This document shows, piece after piece, positions 17,917-25,583 of a stretch of 41,370 nt of DNA (its first letter is position 1; each line of letters begins with the position of its first letter). Location: the NCBI GenBank assembly GCA_021300455.1, contig JAJTDP010000018.1, positions 1-41,370 of the forward strand, in the 5' to 3' direction. Below the pieces are notes generated by a model. It did not search any database. It was not told where the DNA came from and saw only the letters and a list, made by a program, of their open reading frames with translations. A program made the translations under genes and the position numbers. This stretch comes from Sediminibacterium sp. Its GTDB lineage: Bacteria > Bacteroidota > Bacteroidia > Chitinophagales > Chitinophagaceae.

Positions 17917-18927
17917 TTATTTGCCAAATTCTTGTTTAAAAAACTGAACTTGGTCATTCAATGGCAAATAGGGATATAAACTTAATAAACGCTCAGTTTT
18001 TATAATACAATTTTCAAGAAAAGCGCGGTGTTGTTGGGATCCAGCAAAAAAGGGTTTATGCTGCATGGCCAGTTGTAATTCAGCCACCTGTTTCATAATA
18101 CTTTGTGTTTCCTCATTCATATAAGTTTCTACCCATTTCTCCCAAACATAATTGGATGCAGCATAATTGGGATGTACTAAGTCCTCGGCATAAAAACGGT
18201 AGTCTCTTAAATCATCTATCACATATTCATAAGAAGGGAAATAAGCAATATTTTCTGCGCCATCCACTATTTCATGCACGGCTTGAATTAAGACAGCCTT
18301 GCTCCTATTATTTTCCACTAAGCCTTCTCTTAAATGTCGAACTGGGCTTATGGTAAATATAATTTGTAAATGAGGATTAAACTGCAAAACTTCCTCTACC
18401 ATTTTTTTTAATAAAATAGTTAATGCCCCTGGTTTCATTAATTCTTTATCGAACCAAGTAGCAGGTGCTTTATGATTATTGGCCACTACCTGCCCTGCAG
18501 TATGTGGTGAATGACTATTCAATTTGTAAAGCCAAGCAGAACCTAATGTAATAACAATATGATCGGCTGTTTTTAAAAAGGTATGACCCTTTGTAATAGA
18601 TTCATTTATTTTTTCTACTGCCTCGTTAGCAGTAATACCTGAAAAACGAGTATGGTGCTGCCAACTATTCCAAACCTCATTCAGTTCAAAAAGATCGGCC
18701 TTGGTATATTGTTTCTTATTGATACAATCCGATAAAGACTGTGCCACACTGATTGGATTAAATAAAATACCATGCGGGTTTTCAAATACCTTAAATAAAT
18801 GGGTATTTAGTTTTGAGCCCATATTTTCAGAAAAGCAAGAACCTATTAAAAATAAACCATCCCTATAACCAATAGAGTGCTCGGAACGTTTAGAAGGAAG
18901 GGTTAATTTAAATTTTAAAGTGCTCAT
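17917..18927 (-). CDS. GSCFA domain protein (SGNH-like)
   Basis: A 336-residue protein with the name-giving motif: IGSCFSENMGSKL at about residues 27-40, close to the SGNH-hydrolase Ser block. Further typical segments are HGILFNPISVAQSL, ITLGSAWLYKL, FTISPVRHLREGLVENNRSKAVLIQAVHEIV and YFPSYEYVIDDLRDYRFYAEDLVHPN, the last holding the DxxH-like pair expected for the catalytic Asp/His. There is no signal peptide. These proteins are widespread in Bacteroidota and likely esterases or acetyl-transfer enzymes, but no specific substrate is established. It is separated from rlmB by 10 bp and from the acylase by 24 bp, so it sits in one minus-strand operon. Confidence 0.9.
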   Translation of the reverse strand: MSTLKFKLTLPSKRSEHSIGYRDGLFLIGSCFSENMGSKLNTHLFKVFENPHGILFNPISVAQSLSDCINKKQYTKADLFELNEVWNSWQHHTRFSGITANEAVEKINESITKGHTFLKTADHIVITLGSAWLYKLNSHSPHTAGQVVANNHKAPATWFDKELMKPGALTILLKKMVEEVLQFNPHLQIIFTISPVRHLREGLVENNRSKAVLIQAVHEIVDGAENIAYFPSYEYVIDDLRDYRFYAEDLVHPNYAASNYVWEKWVETYMNEETQSIMKQVAELQLAMQHKPFFAGSQQHRAFLENCIIKTERLLSLYPYLPLNDQVQFFKQEFGK

Positions 18928-18937
18928 CTAAGGCCAA

Positions 18938-19756
18938 TTATTTTAGGGGAAACATTCTTTGTTTCATGGCTTCATATAAAATAATACCAGCAGCCACAGA
19001 TACATTAAAGGAATCAAAGTTGGTAGCCATCGGTATTTTGAAAAAATAATCGGCGGCCTTTGCTAAATAAGGCTGCACCCCTCTACCCTCATCTCCCATA
19101 ATTATACAAGAAGGTATGGTTAGATCCAATTCATGAATATTTTTTTCAGCGCGCATTTCACTTGTAAAAACTTGTATGCCATTTAAATGCAGTAAGTCCA
19201 CCGCTTTTAATAAACTATTCACTCTAACAATATGTATATGTTCAAGTGCCCCTGCACTACTTTTAAAAGCTTCTTCATTTAAAGCGCCTACCCCTTTATC
19301 AGGAATAATTAAAGCCTGTGCACCACAGCAGTGTATACTTCTTCCAATGGCGCCAATATTTCTTACATCGGTAACACCGTCTAACATTAAAAAAAGGGGT
19401 GTCTGACCTTTAGCTACGACAAAATCAATGACTTCTTGTAATTCTAAATATTTTACTTTAGAAATATAGGCAAGCACCCCTTGGTGATTCGCCTTAGACA
19501 TTCCATTTAATTTTTCAATAGGTACTAATTGTATAGGAATACTTTTTTCTCTAGCAGCATTTTTAATTTCACTTAAGCCTTCTCCTTGTGCATTTTTTTG
19601 AATGAGTATTTTTTCAATATTAATACCCGATTCAAATGCCTCTATCAATGGCTGACGACCAATAATAAACTTACGCTCAGTTGCAGGACCACGATCTGCA
19701 TTAAATCTGGATCTTGGATTATAGGGTCTATCTGGTCTTGATTGTCTTTCCTCCAT
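18938..19756 (-). CDS. rlmB: 23S rRNA (guanosine-2'-O-) methyltransferase RlmB, TrmH/SPOUT family
   Basis: SPOUT-class methyltransferase that 2'-O-methylates a guanosine of 23S rRNA (G2251 in E. coli numbering). The N-terminal substrate-binding domain starts IIGRQPLIEAFESGINIEKILI and contains NHQGVLAYI. The three SPOUT motifs follow: LDGVTDVRNIGAIGRS, IIMGDEGRGV and FDSFNVSVAAGIILYEAMKQR, the trefoil knot. I start at the ATG at 19756 (MEERQSRPDRP), which leaves an 11-nt gap to the Nudix gene; the longer open frame to 19852 runs back through that gene. The Arg/Pro-rich start (RPDRPYNPRSRFN) is likely disordered and may contact RNA. A related TrmH-family site specificity remains possible. Confidence 0.9.
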   Translation of the reverse strand: MEERQSRPDRPYNPRSRFNADRGPATERKFIIGRQPLIEAFESGINIEKILIQKNAQGEGLSEIKNAAREKSIPIQLVPIEKLNGMSKANHQGVLAYISKVKYLELQEVIDFVVAKGQTPLFLMLDGVTDVRNIGAIGRSIHCCGAQALIIPDKGVGALNEEAFKSSAGALEHIHIVRVNSLLKAVDLLHLNGIQVFTSEMRAEKNIHELDLTIPSCIIMGDEGRGVQPYLAKAADYFFKIPMATNFDSFNVSVAAGIILYEAMKQRMFPLK

Positions 19757-19767
19757 AGTGTTCAAAG

Positions 19768-20322
19768 TTAATCGATTTTTGATTGCATTGCATTCCATTT
19801 TAAAATGGCAGCCACCGAAATTGAATCGGTAATTTTTCCTTCCATTACCCATTGTAAAGCTTTGGCAAAAGGCATTTTTTGAACAGCTAATTTTTCTGTG
19901 TCCTCTGGCTCCGCTTCTCCAGCCGTTAAATCTTGGGCTACATAAACTACTGCATACTCATCAGATACTGAATTGGAAACATGCATGCGTAAAATTTCTG
20001 TCCAATTTTTTGCTTCAAAACCTGTCTCTTCTTTTAATTCTCTTTTAGCAGCTGTTAAATAGTCGGTTCCTTCAGGACAACCCCCCTCTGGAATTTCCCA
20101 ACTATATTCATTTAAAGGAAAACGGTATTGACCTACTAAATAAGTATCTCCGTTTTCATCAATCACAATAACGCCAATGGCAATATTTTTAAAATGTACT
20201 TTACCATAAATACCCGGCGTACCCGCAGGGGTAATTACTTCGTATTCAGTTAGGTTAATCCAAGCATTATCATATACTAATTTACCACTAATGGTTTTCC
20301 AGGGATTTTTTTCGTTCGTCAT
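19768..20322 (-). CDS. Nudix hydrolase, ADP-ribose pyrophosphatase-like
   Basis: A 184-residue Nudix protein that probably hydrolyses ADP-ribose or a similar nucleoside diphosphate derivative. The N-terminus (SGKLVYDNAWINLTEYEVITPAG) and the WEIPEGG strand match the ADP-ribose/GDP-mannose pyrophosphatase group. The Nudix box reads GGCPEGTDYLTAAKRELKEETGF. The core REL-EE-G part is intact, but the Glu that usually follows the GX5 block is Thr here. The metal-binding Glu pair in RELKEETG is preserved, so activity is still plausible. It is the first gene of the run Nudix-rlmB-GSCFA-acylase, and a strong hairpin terminator separates it from the metK transcription unit. Confidence 0.9.
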   Translation of the reverse strand: MTNEKNPWKTISGKLVYDNAWINLTEYEVITPAGTPGIYGKVHFKNIAIGVIVIDENGDTYLVGQYRFPLNEYSWEIPEGGCPEGTDYLTAAKRELKEETGFEAKNWTEILRMHVSNSVSDEYAVVYVAQDLTAGEAEPEDTEKLAVQKMPFAKALQWVMEGKITDSISVAAILKWNAMQSKID

Positions 20323-20381
20323 AAAATTATATTAATCAAGTGTCTATGATGTAAATCTAATTCGCCTATATCTTCTAAATA

Positions 20382-20417
20382 AAAAGCCCTCTCGAATCTC
20401 GAGAGGGCTTTTATAAT
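20382..20417 (-). terminator. intrinsic terminator of metK
   Basis: A perfect 14-bp stem (AAAAGCCCTCTCGA, 20382-20395, with TCGAGAGGGCTTTT, 20399-20412) around a 3-nt loop. On the minus strand it follows metK by 17 bp and ends in a run of T. The symmetric A/T flanks would also let it work on the plus strand. Confidence 0.93.
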
Positions 20418-20428
20418 TCATCCATTTA

Positions 20429-21682
20429 TTATTTTAAACCGAAAGCTTTTTTCACTTTCGCTACATAATCTAATTTCTCCCAAGTAAATAATTCTACTTT
20501 CATAGTCTTTGATTTACCGTCGGGTGTAGTAAATGTTTTAGTTACTGTTTCATTCTTACGACCCATATGGCCATAGGCAGCCGTTTCACTATACATAGGA
20601 GTTCTTAACTTTAATCTTTGCTCGATAAAGTAAGGACGTAAATCAAATATAGATTCTACTATTTTACCAATTTGACCATCGTTTAATTTTACTTTAGCAG
20701 TACCATAAGTGTTGACGTTAATAGAAGTAGGTTTCGCTACACCAATGGCGTAAGAAACTTGCACTAATACCTCAGTCGCTACACCAGCAGCTACTAAGTT
20801 TTTTGCAATGTGACGCGTTGCATAGGCAGCAGAACGGTCTACCTTACTTGGATCTTTACCAGAGAAGGCTCCACCACCGTGTGCACCTTTACCACCGTAA
20901 GTATCTACGATAATTTTACGGCCTGTTAAACCAGTGTCACCATGTGGACCACCAATTACAAACTTACCCGTTGGGTTAATATGATACGTAATGTTATTAT
21001 TAAACAACTTAGCGTATTTTTTATATTTTGCTTTTACGCGCGGAATTAAAATTTCAACGATGTCTTTTTTAATTTTCGCTAACATTTTTGCTTCAGCATC
21101 AAAATCGTCGTGTTGAGTAGAAACTACAATCGCATCAATTCTTACTGGCTCGTTTTTATCGTTATACTCAAGCGTTACTTGAGACTTTGCATCGGGACGT
21201 AAATATTTTATCGCCTTGTTCTCTCTTCTTAAAGCAGCTAATTCAATTAGAATTTTGTGCGCTAAGTCTAAAGCTAATGGCATGTAATCTTCTGTTTCAT
21301 TGCTTGCATAACCAAACATCATACCTTGGTCACCCGCACCTTGCTCTTCTTTTTTCTTCTTATCCACTCCTTGGTTGATATCGGCAGATTGCTCATGTAT
21401 TGCTGACAACACACCGCAACTATCTGCTTCAAACATGTATTCACTCTTTGTGTAACCAATTTTCTTGATCACATTACGTGCAATAGTTTGTACATCTAAA
21501 TAAGCTTTAGATTTTACTTCACCTGCTAAAACTACTTGACCAGTAGTTACAAGTGTTTCACAAGCCACTTTTGACTGTGGGTCAAAGGCTAAAAAGTTAT
21601 CAATTAAGGCGTCAGAAATCTGATCGGCTATTTTGTCTGGATGTCCTTCAGATACACTTTCTGAAGTAAATAAATATGGCAT
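20429..21682 (-). CDS. metK: S-adenosylmethionine synthase
   Basis: Makes S-adenosylmethionine from methionine and ATP, supplying methyl groups to enzymes such as rlmB nearby. The signature elements are all present: [22 protein letters not shown] at the N-terminus, [12 protein letters not shown], the second signature [16 protein letters not shown], and a C-terminal TAAYGHMGR. At 417 residues it is slightly longer than the E. coli enzyme (384), normal for this phylum. A Bacteroidota promoter-like box lies 19 bp upstream and leaves no room for a SAM riboswitch leader. A strong terminator follows. Confidence 0.97.
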   Translation of the reverse strand: MPYLFTSESVSEGHPDKIADQISDALIDNFLAFDPQSKVACETLVTTGQVVLAGEVKSKAYLDVQTIARNVIKKIGYTKSEYMFEADSCGVLSAIHEQSADINQGVDKKKKEEQGAGDQGMMFGYASNETEDYMPLALDLAHKILIELAALRRENKAIKYLRPDAKSQVTLEYNDKNEPVRIDAIVVSTQHDDFDAEAKMLAKIKKDIVEILIPRVKAKYKKYAKLFNNNITYHINPTGKFVIGGPHGDTGLTGRKIIVDTYGGKGAHGGGAFSGKDPSKVDRSAAYATRHIAKNLVAAGVATEVLVQVSYAIGVAKPTSINVNTYGTAKVKLNDGQIGKIVESIFDLRPYFIEQRLKLRTPMYSETAAYGHMGRKNETVTKTFTTPDGKSKTMKVELFTWEKLDYVAKVKKAFGLK

Positions 21683-21700
21683 AGATTAGTATTTAAGGTG

Positions 21701-21708
21701 CAAATATA
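21701..21708 (-). promoter_or_regulatory. possible -7 promoter box upstream of metK
   Basis: On the minus strand TATATTTG matches TAnnTTTG exactly and ends 19 nt before the metK ATG. I see no convincing TTTG -33 element at the usual distance. It implies a very short leader. Motif evidence only. Confidence 0.42.
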
Positions 21709-21730
21709 TTAATAATAATTATAAATTGGA

Positions 21731-22396
21731 CTATAAGTCGGAGTAATAGATACGAACTCTCATTCTGAACTTCTTTCTACTTCCACCCCCTAAAACGACA
21801 CGCCCTGTAGCTGCTTGATTACCAATAGCGGTGGTTAGATAGTCCTGAACAGGGGCTTCTTTATTGAAAGGATAAGGGGGTCTTAAAGTAACAGAGTCAT
21901 TCACTGGGGCGATGATTCTAAAATCGAATAAGGAGTCTTTTCTAGAGACAACCCCTTGCATATATCTACTAATATTAAAGGTATAAGAAGCCACATTATC
22001 AAAGCCATCAACAGACTTGTAAATTAACTTACCTCCAAACTGCGTAAAAGAGCTGGCGTTGGTAGTACCTGCAAAATCGTTAGGTACATTGCCAAGTATC
22101 TTTGAAACAGAATCATAGGTTGCTAAGAACAAATACCTAGGAGGTAAAAATTTAGATTCTAAAATACCTGCTCCTGCAGCATCGGGCACCTGCTCTGCAA
22201 TTAATTCAGCACGGTGTATAATTTTATTCGCAAAATTCTTTATACCTGGTATTTTAACTTTAACCATGGTGCCTGGACTGGTTTGCACATAGACCAATGA
22301 ATCATTGGCCACTTTATTAATATGTTTAGCAATTTCAGCACCTGTTCTATTACGCTTAATAAAATTCACATCGCCATTGCTATAAATACTAAACCT
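21731..22396 (-). CDS. DUF4270 lipoprotein, C-terminal part (after a frameshift)
   Basis: This frame is open from about 22417 and reads RFSIYSNGDVNFIKRNRTGAE from 22396 on, which continues the DUF4270 protein that stops early in the neighbouring frame. The GTG at 22369 is the first start-like codon but is internal. The segment has DUF4270-like strands, for example VKIPGIKNFANKIIHRAELI and LPPRYLFLATYD, and ends in a beta-rich VRIYYSDL. Removing one base of the three A residues at 22397-22399 (plus strand) fuses both parts into a protein of about 455 residues, the expected family size. It may be a recent pseudogene or a sequence error. DUF4270 proteins are secreted or outer-membrane lipoproteins of unknown role. 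Confidence 0.75.
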   Translation of the reverse strand, partial: RFSIYSNGDVNFIKRNRTGAEIAKHINKVANDSLVYVQTSPGTMVKVKIPGIKNFANKIIHRAELIAEQVPDAAGAGILESKFLPPRYLFLATYDSVSKILGNVPNDFAGTTNASSFTQFGGKLIYKSVDGFDNVASYTFNISRYMQGVVSRKDSLFDFRIIAPVNDSVTLRPPYPFNKEAPVQDYLTTAIGNQAATGRVVLGGGSRKKFRMRVRIYYSDL

Positions 22397-23099
22397 AAAG
22401 TTTATACTCGTCAGCTGTTAAAGCAAACCCAGGAAAATAAGCGCGCAAAGAAGTATCACTTCTATAAGCATTATTAGAATCAAACTCTTTTAAAAATTGA
22501 GTAGCAAAACTTTTAGACAATTTAATGCGAATAGTATTTCTGGAAGCTTCATATCTCGTATAGAATGAATCTGCTATTTTAGCAAAATCAACAGTAGTCT
22601 CGCCTAAATTTTGATCGGTTTTAAGATTGTATAATTCAGGATAATTAGAGGGATATACTATATAAGGATTTAAAGGTGTTGCTGCACTAATTCTTTTTAA
22701 TTGAACTTTTACAGGCTTACTGGTATCGCCATAAAAACCTTTATAAGATAAAATTAAAATAGCCGAGTCGACGACTAAACTATCCTTATTACCTGGAATA
22801 AAAAAAGGAAAAAAACTAGGCTTCAGTTGAAAATACATAGAAGCGTTAGTGGTTCCAAAAATAGGATCGTTGGTAATATTACCTAGTACATGATCATCTG
22901 TTGCATAGACCCTCATTGAATCTGTTCTTTCCAAGGTTTCAGTAATAACATCGAGTAGGGTGTCTTTTGTGTTATAGGCATCCATTGAAGGAAGTAAACC
23001 AAGACCCAATTCAGAACTGCCGATTCTAGTACAAGCTGAAAAAACCAGTGTTGAAAAAAGTGATATAATAAATATTCTTATTGTATTATTTGATACCAT
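22395..23099 (-). CDS. DUF4270 lipoprotein, N-terminal part (truncated by a frameshift)
   Basis: A 234-residue open frame with a lipoprotein signal: hydrophobic IRIFIISLFSTLVFSAC, the cysteine at residue 22 being the lipidated one. The body fits the DUF4270 family of Bacteroidota: GLGLLPSMDAYNTKDTLLDVITETLERTDSM, then DHVLGNITNDPIFGTTNASMYFQL and KDSLVVDSAILILSYKGFYGD. The frame ends at TAG (22395-22397) right after LTADEYKL, in the middle of the usual domain. The rest follows in the next frame. The gene lies 15 bp after the GT5 gene on the same strand, a neighbourhood I know from other members of this phylum. It is presumably exported and anchored to a membrane, with no known function. Confidence 0.8.
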   Translation of the reverse strand: MVSNNTIRIFIISLFSTLVFSACTRIGSSELGLGLLPSMDAYNTKDTLLDVITETLERTDSMRVYATDDHVLGNITNDPIFGTTNASMYFQLKPSFFPFFIPGNKDSLVVDSAILILSYKGFYGDTSKPVKVQLKRISAATPLNPYIVYPSNYPELYNLKTDQNLGETTVDFAKIADSFYTRYEASRNTIRIKLSKSFATQFLKEFDSNNAYRSDTSLRAYFPGFALTADEYKL

Positions 23100-23114
23100 G
23101 AATTTAATTTGTCT

Positions 23115-23933
23115 TTACTTAGATGCAAGTTCGTTGTATAAATCTAAATACTCTGTTAAATCGGAGTCCCATCCGTTAAAAGGAACTACTTTTTTTCCTT
23201 TAACAGCAGAAAATTCTGATACTAATTTTTTATCAATAATATCTGATCCAAAAGAAATTGCATCAGCATAAGTAGCACCCCCTCTAAATAAAGCAGCATT
23301 ATTTAAATCCTTGAAAGGTTCTAAATCTTTTTCTTTAATATTGGTATTGATAATAGCCTTTGTTAATAAATCTTTATTGAACTTTTCTTCAAAAGTATTT
23401 TGACCAATCGTGTATACGATTTTAGCATTAGAGAAAACAGGCTCTTTCTTATAGGCATGTTTAATATAGGCTGGGATTAAACCAGTCATCCAACCACTGC
23501 AATGAATAATATCTGGAGGCCATCCAAATTTTTTCACTGTTTCCAAAGCACCTCTACAGAAGAAAATAGTTCTTAATGCATTGTCATCAAACCATTTTTC
23601 TGTTTCGTCATGAAAAATTTGCTTGCGTTTGAAAAAGTCTTCGTTTTCTAAAAAGTATACTTGTAAACGGGCATTCGGTAAAGAAGCCACTTTAATTTGT
23701 AAGGGATAGTCGTCTCCGTCTAATTGAACATTGATTCCAGAAAGTCTCACCACTTCATGTAAACGGTGTCTTCTTTCATTAATCACCCCAAAACGAGGCA
23801 TTATACAACGTACTTCTAATCCACTGTCGTTGCTTTTTATGGCGAGCTTATTAATTACCTCAGCAAACTCAGTCAGCTCTAAATAGGGCGACATTTCTGT
23901 GGCAATATATAAGATTCGTTTTTTTTCAGACAT
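23115..23933 (-). CDS. glycogen/starch synthase-like protein, GT5 N-terminal domain only
   Basis: A 272-residue protein equal to the N-terminal Rossmann half of GT5 glycogen/starch synthases. It begins KKRILYIATEMSPYLELTEFAEVINKL, where classic synthases have a KTGGL ADP-glucose loop; here it is ELTEF. Later it has VRCIMPRFGVINERRHRLHEV, DNALRTIFFCRGALE, WPPDIIHCSGWMTGLIPAYIK and KIVYTIGQN. The C-terminal nucleotide-binding half of the GT-B fold is absent, so it is probably not a normal glycogen synthase. Such short paralogues are common in Bacteroidota. I start at the ATG at 23933 (MSEKKRIL) rather than 24008, because the longer N-terminus is not conserved-looking. It precedes the DUF4270 gene by 15 bp. 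Confidence 0.82.
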   Translation of the reverse strand: MSEKKRILYIATEMSPYLELTEFAEVINKLAIKSNDSGLEVRCIMPRFGVINERRHRLHEVVRLSGINVQLDGDDYPLQIKVASLPNARLQVYFLENEDFFKRKQIFHDETEKWFDDNALRTIFFCRGALETVKKFGWPPDIIHCSGWMTGLIPAYIKHAYKKEPVFSNAKIVYTIGQNTFEEKFNKDLLTKAIINTNIKEKDLEPFKDLNNAALFRGGATYADAISFGSDIIDKKLVSEFSAVKGKKVVPFNGWDSDLTEYLDLYNELASK

Positions 23934-24091
23934 TCCTTTTGGATTTAACTCAAACCTTTGTTTAAGTCTGCGAAGGTACGTAATTGTAAGGACTTTAAGA
24001 AACAACAAAAAAGACTAATAAATACCCTCTCCCCACTTCATTTCTAGACAATTGGTCGTAAATTGCAGAGAATTGTTTAACAGCATTACCC

Positions 24092-25075
24092 ATGAGTAAA
24101 TTTATTAAAATAGCCTTCTTCTTTTTCATAGGCATTTTATTGATTTGGTGGAGTTTACATCAAATCCCCCCTCAAGAATGGGACAAATTTACCATTGCCT
24201 TACAAAAGTCAAAATTCTGGATCATTTTCCCTGTTGGACTCATACTTGGACTCTCTCATTTAGTGCGTGCTTTAAGATGGAGATTAATTATGGAACCGCT
24301 GGGATATAAGCCCTCCATTATTAATACATTTTTAGCGGTCTTAATTGGGTATTTGGCTAACCTAGCCGTTCCAAGACTAGGAGAGGTTTTAAAGTGCACC
24401 CTACTATCTAAATACGAGAAAGTACCTGCAGAAAAAATTGTAGGCACTATTGTAGCCGAAAGGGCCTTTGATGTCATAAGCCTGGGTGTTATTTTTTTAC
24501 TAGCCCTTACCCTTCAATTCAGTGTGGTGGAAGCAGGCTGGAATCAATTTAAATCCTATGGAAAAGCTGCAGGAGATGCGAGCAGTAGCAATCAAACTAT
24601 TTATATCATTATAGCAGTTATACTACTTGCAGCCATCGCAGCGTTTTGGTTTTTCAAATCAAAATTGCAAAATGCAATACTTATTATTAAAAAAATTATT
24701 GCAGGTGTTTGGGAAGGCGTGATGAGTGCCACCAAATTAAAAAAACATAATTTATTTTTCTTCTACTCTTTCGCCATTTGGTTTTTGTATTTGCTAGCAA
24801 CTTATGTGGGCTTGTATGCAACAGAGGGCACTGAAAGTTCATTTCAAACTGCTATTAGCTGTTTAGCCTTTGCAAGTATTGGTATGATTATTACGCCAGG
24901 TGGTATTGGCGCTTATGCCTATTTTATGGCAAAGGTTTTAGAATTAAACGGAGTAGATTACACTTTAGGATTAGCCAATGGCACATTGCAATGGTTTTCA
25001 CAATTCATAATTATTTTAGTTTTAGGAGGCATTGCTTTAATTATACTTCCTTTATTCAACAAGCAAAAAATTTAA
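24092..25075 (+). CDS. lysylphosphatidylglycerol synthase transmembrane-domain (UPF0104) protein
   Basis: A 327-residue polytopic inner-membrane protein with about eight hydrophobic segments. It carries the family marks: LIGYLANLAVPRLGEVLKCTLLSKYEKV with the RxGE motif, VAERAFDVISLGVIFLL, and TPGGIGAYAYF near the end. The family comprises the flippase-like part of MprF and stand-alone versions. There is no soluble lysyl-transferase domain, so it may move a lipid or lipid-linked substrate. It is followed by rfaE2 after a single base, which implies cotranscription, and both could serve envelope lipid or sugar biosynthesis. In many relatives panC and panD lie between it and the GT5 gene; here they do not. 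Confidence 0.87.
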   Translation: MSKFIKIAFFFFIGILLIWWSLHQIPPQEWDKFTIALQKSKFWIIFPVGLILGLSHLVRALRWRLIMEPLGYKPSIINTFLAVLIGYLANLAVPRLGEVLKCTLLSKYEKVPAEKIVGTIVAERAFDVISLGVIFLLALTLQFSVVEAGWNQFKSYGKAAGDASSSNQTIYIIIAVILLAAIAAFWFFKSKLQNAILIIKKIIAGVWEGVMSATKLKKHNLFFFYSFAIWFLYLLATYVGLYATEGTESSFQTAISCLAFASIGMIITPGGIGAYAYFMAKVLELNGVDYTLGLANGTLQWFSQFIIILVLGGIALIILPLFNKQKI

Positions 25076-25076
25076 G

Positions 25077-25565
25077 ATGAAAACGGGAACCGCTATTGAA
25101 AAAAAAATAATGACTATTGCCACTGCCAAAAATATAATGGCTGCCTTAAGAGTAACCGGTAAAAAAGTTTCTTTTACCAATGGCTGCTTTGATATTTTAC
25201 ATCCGGGTCATTTATTTTCTTTAACGCAGGCCGCACAGGAAGCCGATTATTTAATAGTAGGTTTAAACAGTGATGCAAGTGTTCGAAAATTAAAAGGACC
25301 AAGCCGTCCCATTAATAACACAGAAAGCAGGGCCATTGTGCTTGCTCATTTAATAGTGGTAGATGCGGTGGTTATCTTTGAAGAAGAAACACCACTTGAA
25401 TTAATAACGGCATTGCTACCCGATGTAATAGTAAAAGGTGGCGACTATACAATTGAGCAAGTAGTGGGTGGTAAAGAAGTAATAGCCAATGGCGGTAAAG
25501 TTATTATCAACCCTATTGTGGAGGGCTTTTCAACAACTAGCCTTATTGAGAAAATGAAAATCTAA
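25077..25565 (+). CDS. rfaE2: D-glycero-beta-D-manno-heptose 1-phosphate adenylyltransferase
   Basis: Nucleotidyltransferase that makes ADP-heptose for lipopolysaccharide core. The cytidylyltransferase-like fold shows SFTNGCFDILHPGHLFSL (HxGH), GLNSDASVRKLKG, and ISTTSLIEK-like C-terminal GFSTTSLIEKM, the latter resembling the ISSTxL-type end of the family. At 162 residues it corresponds to the second (adenylyltransferase) half of E. coli HldE; the sugar kinase half is not here. The N-terminus extends about 25 residues before the core, and a later Met (MAALRV) is an alternative start. It is separated by one base from the membrane protein and by 18 bp from the ALDH gene. The precise sugar is an inference; related enzymes use other phosphosugars. 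Confidence 0.85.
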   Translation: MKTGTAIEKKIMTIATAKNIMAALRVTGKKVSFTNGCFDILHPGHLFSLTQAAQEADYLIVGLNSDASVRKLKGPSRPINNTESRAIVLAHLIVVDAVVIFEEETPLELITALLPDVIVKGGDYTIEQVVGGKEVIANGGKVIINPIVEGFSTTSLIEKMKI

Positions 25566-25583
25566 TTTATAAATTATACAACT

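Noticed and set aside
19757..19852. Longer start of rlmB at 19852
   Set aside because: It overlaps the Nudix coding region, and the extra residues are the out-of-frame reading of that gene.
21683..21730. SAM riboswitch before metK
   Set aside because: Only about 48 bp separate metK from the upstream gene and a -7 box lies inside it, leaving no space for an aptamer.
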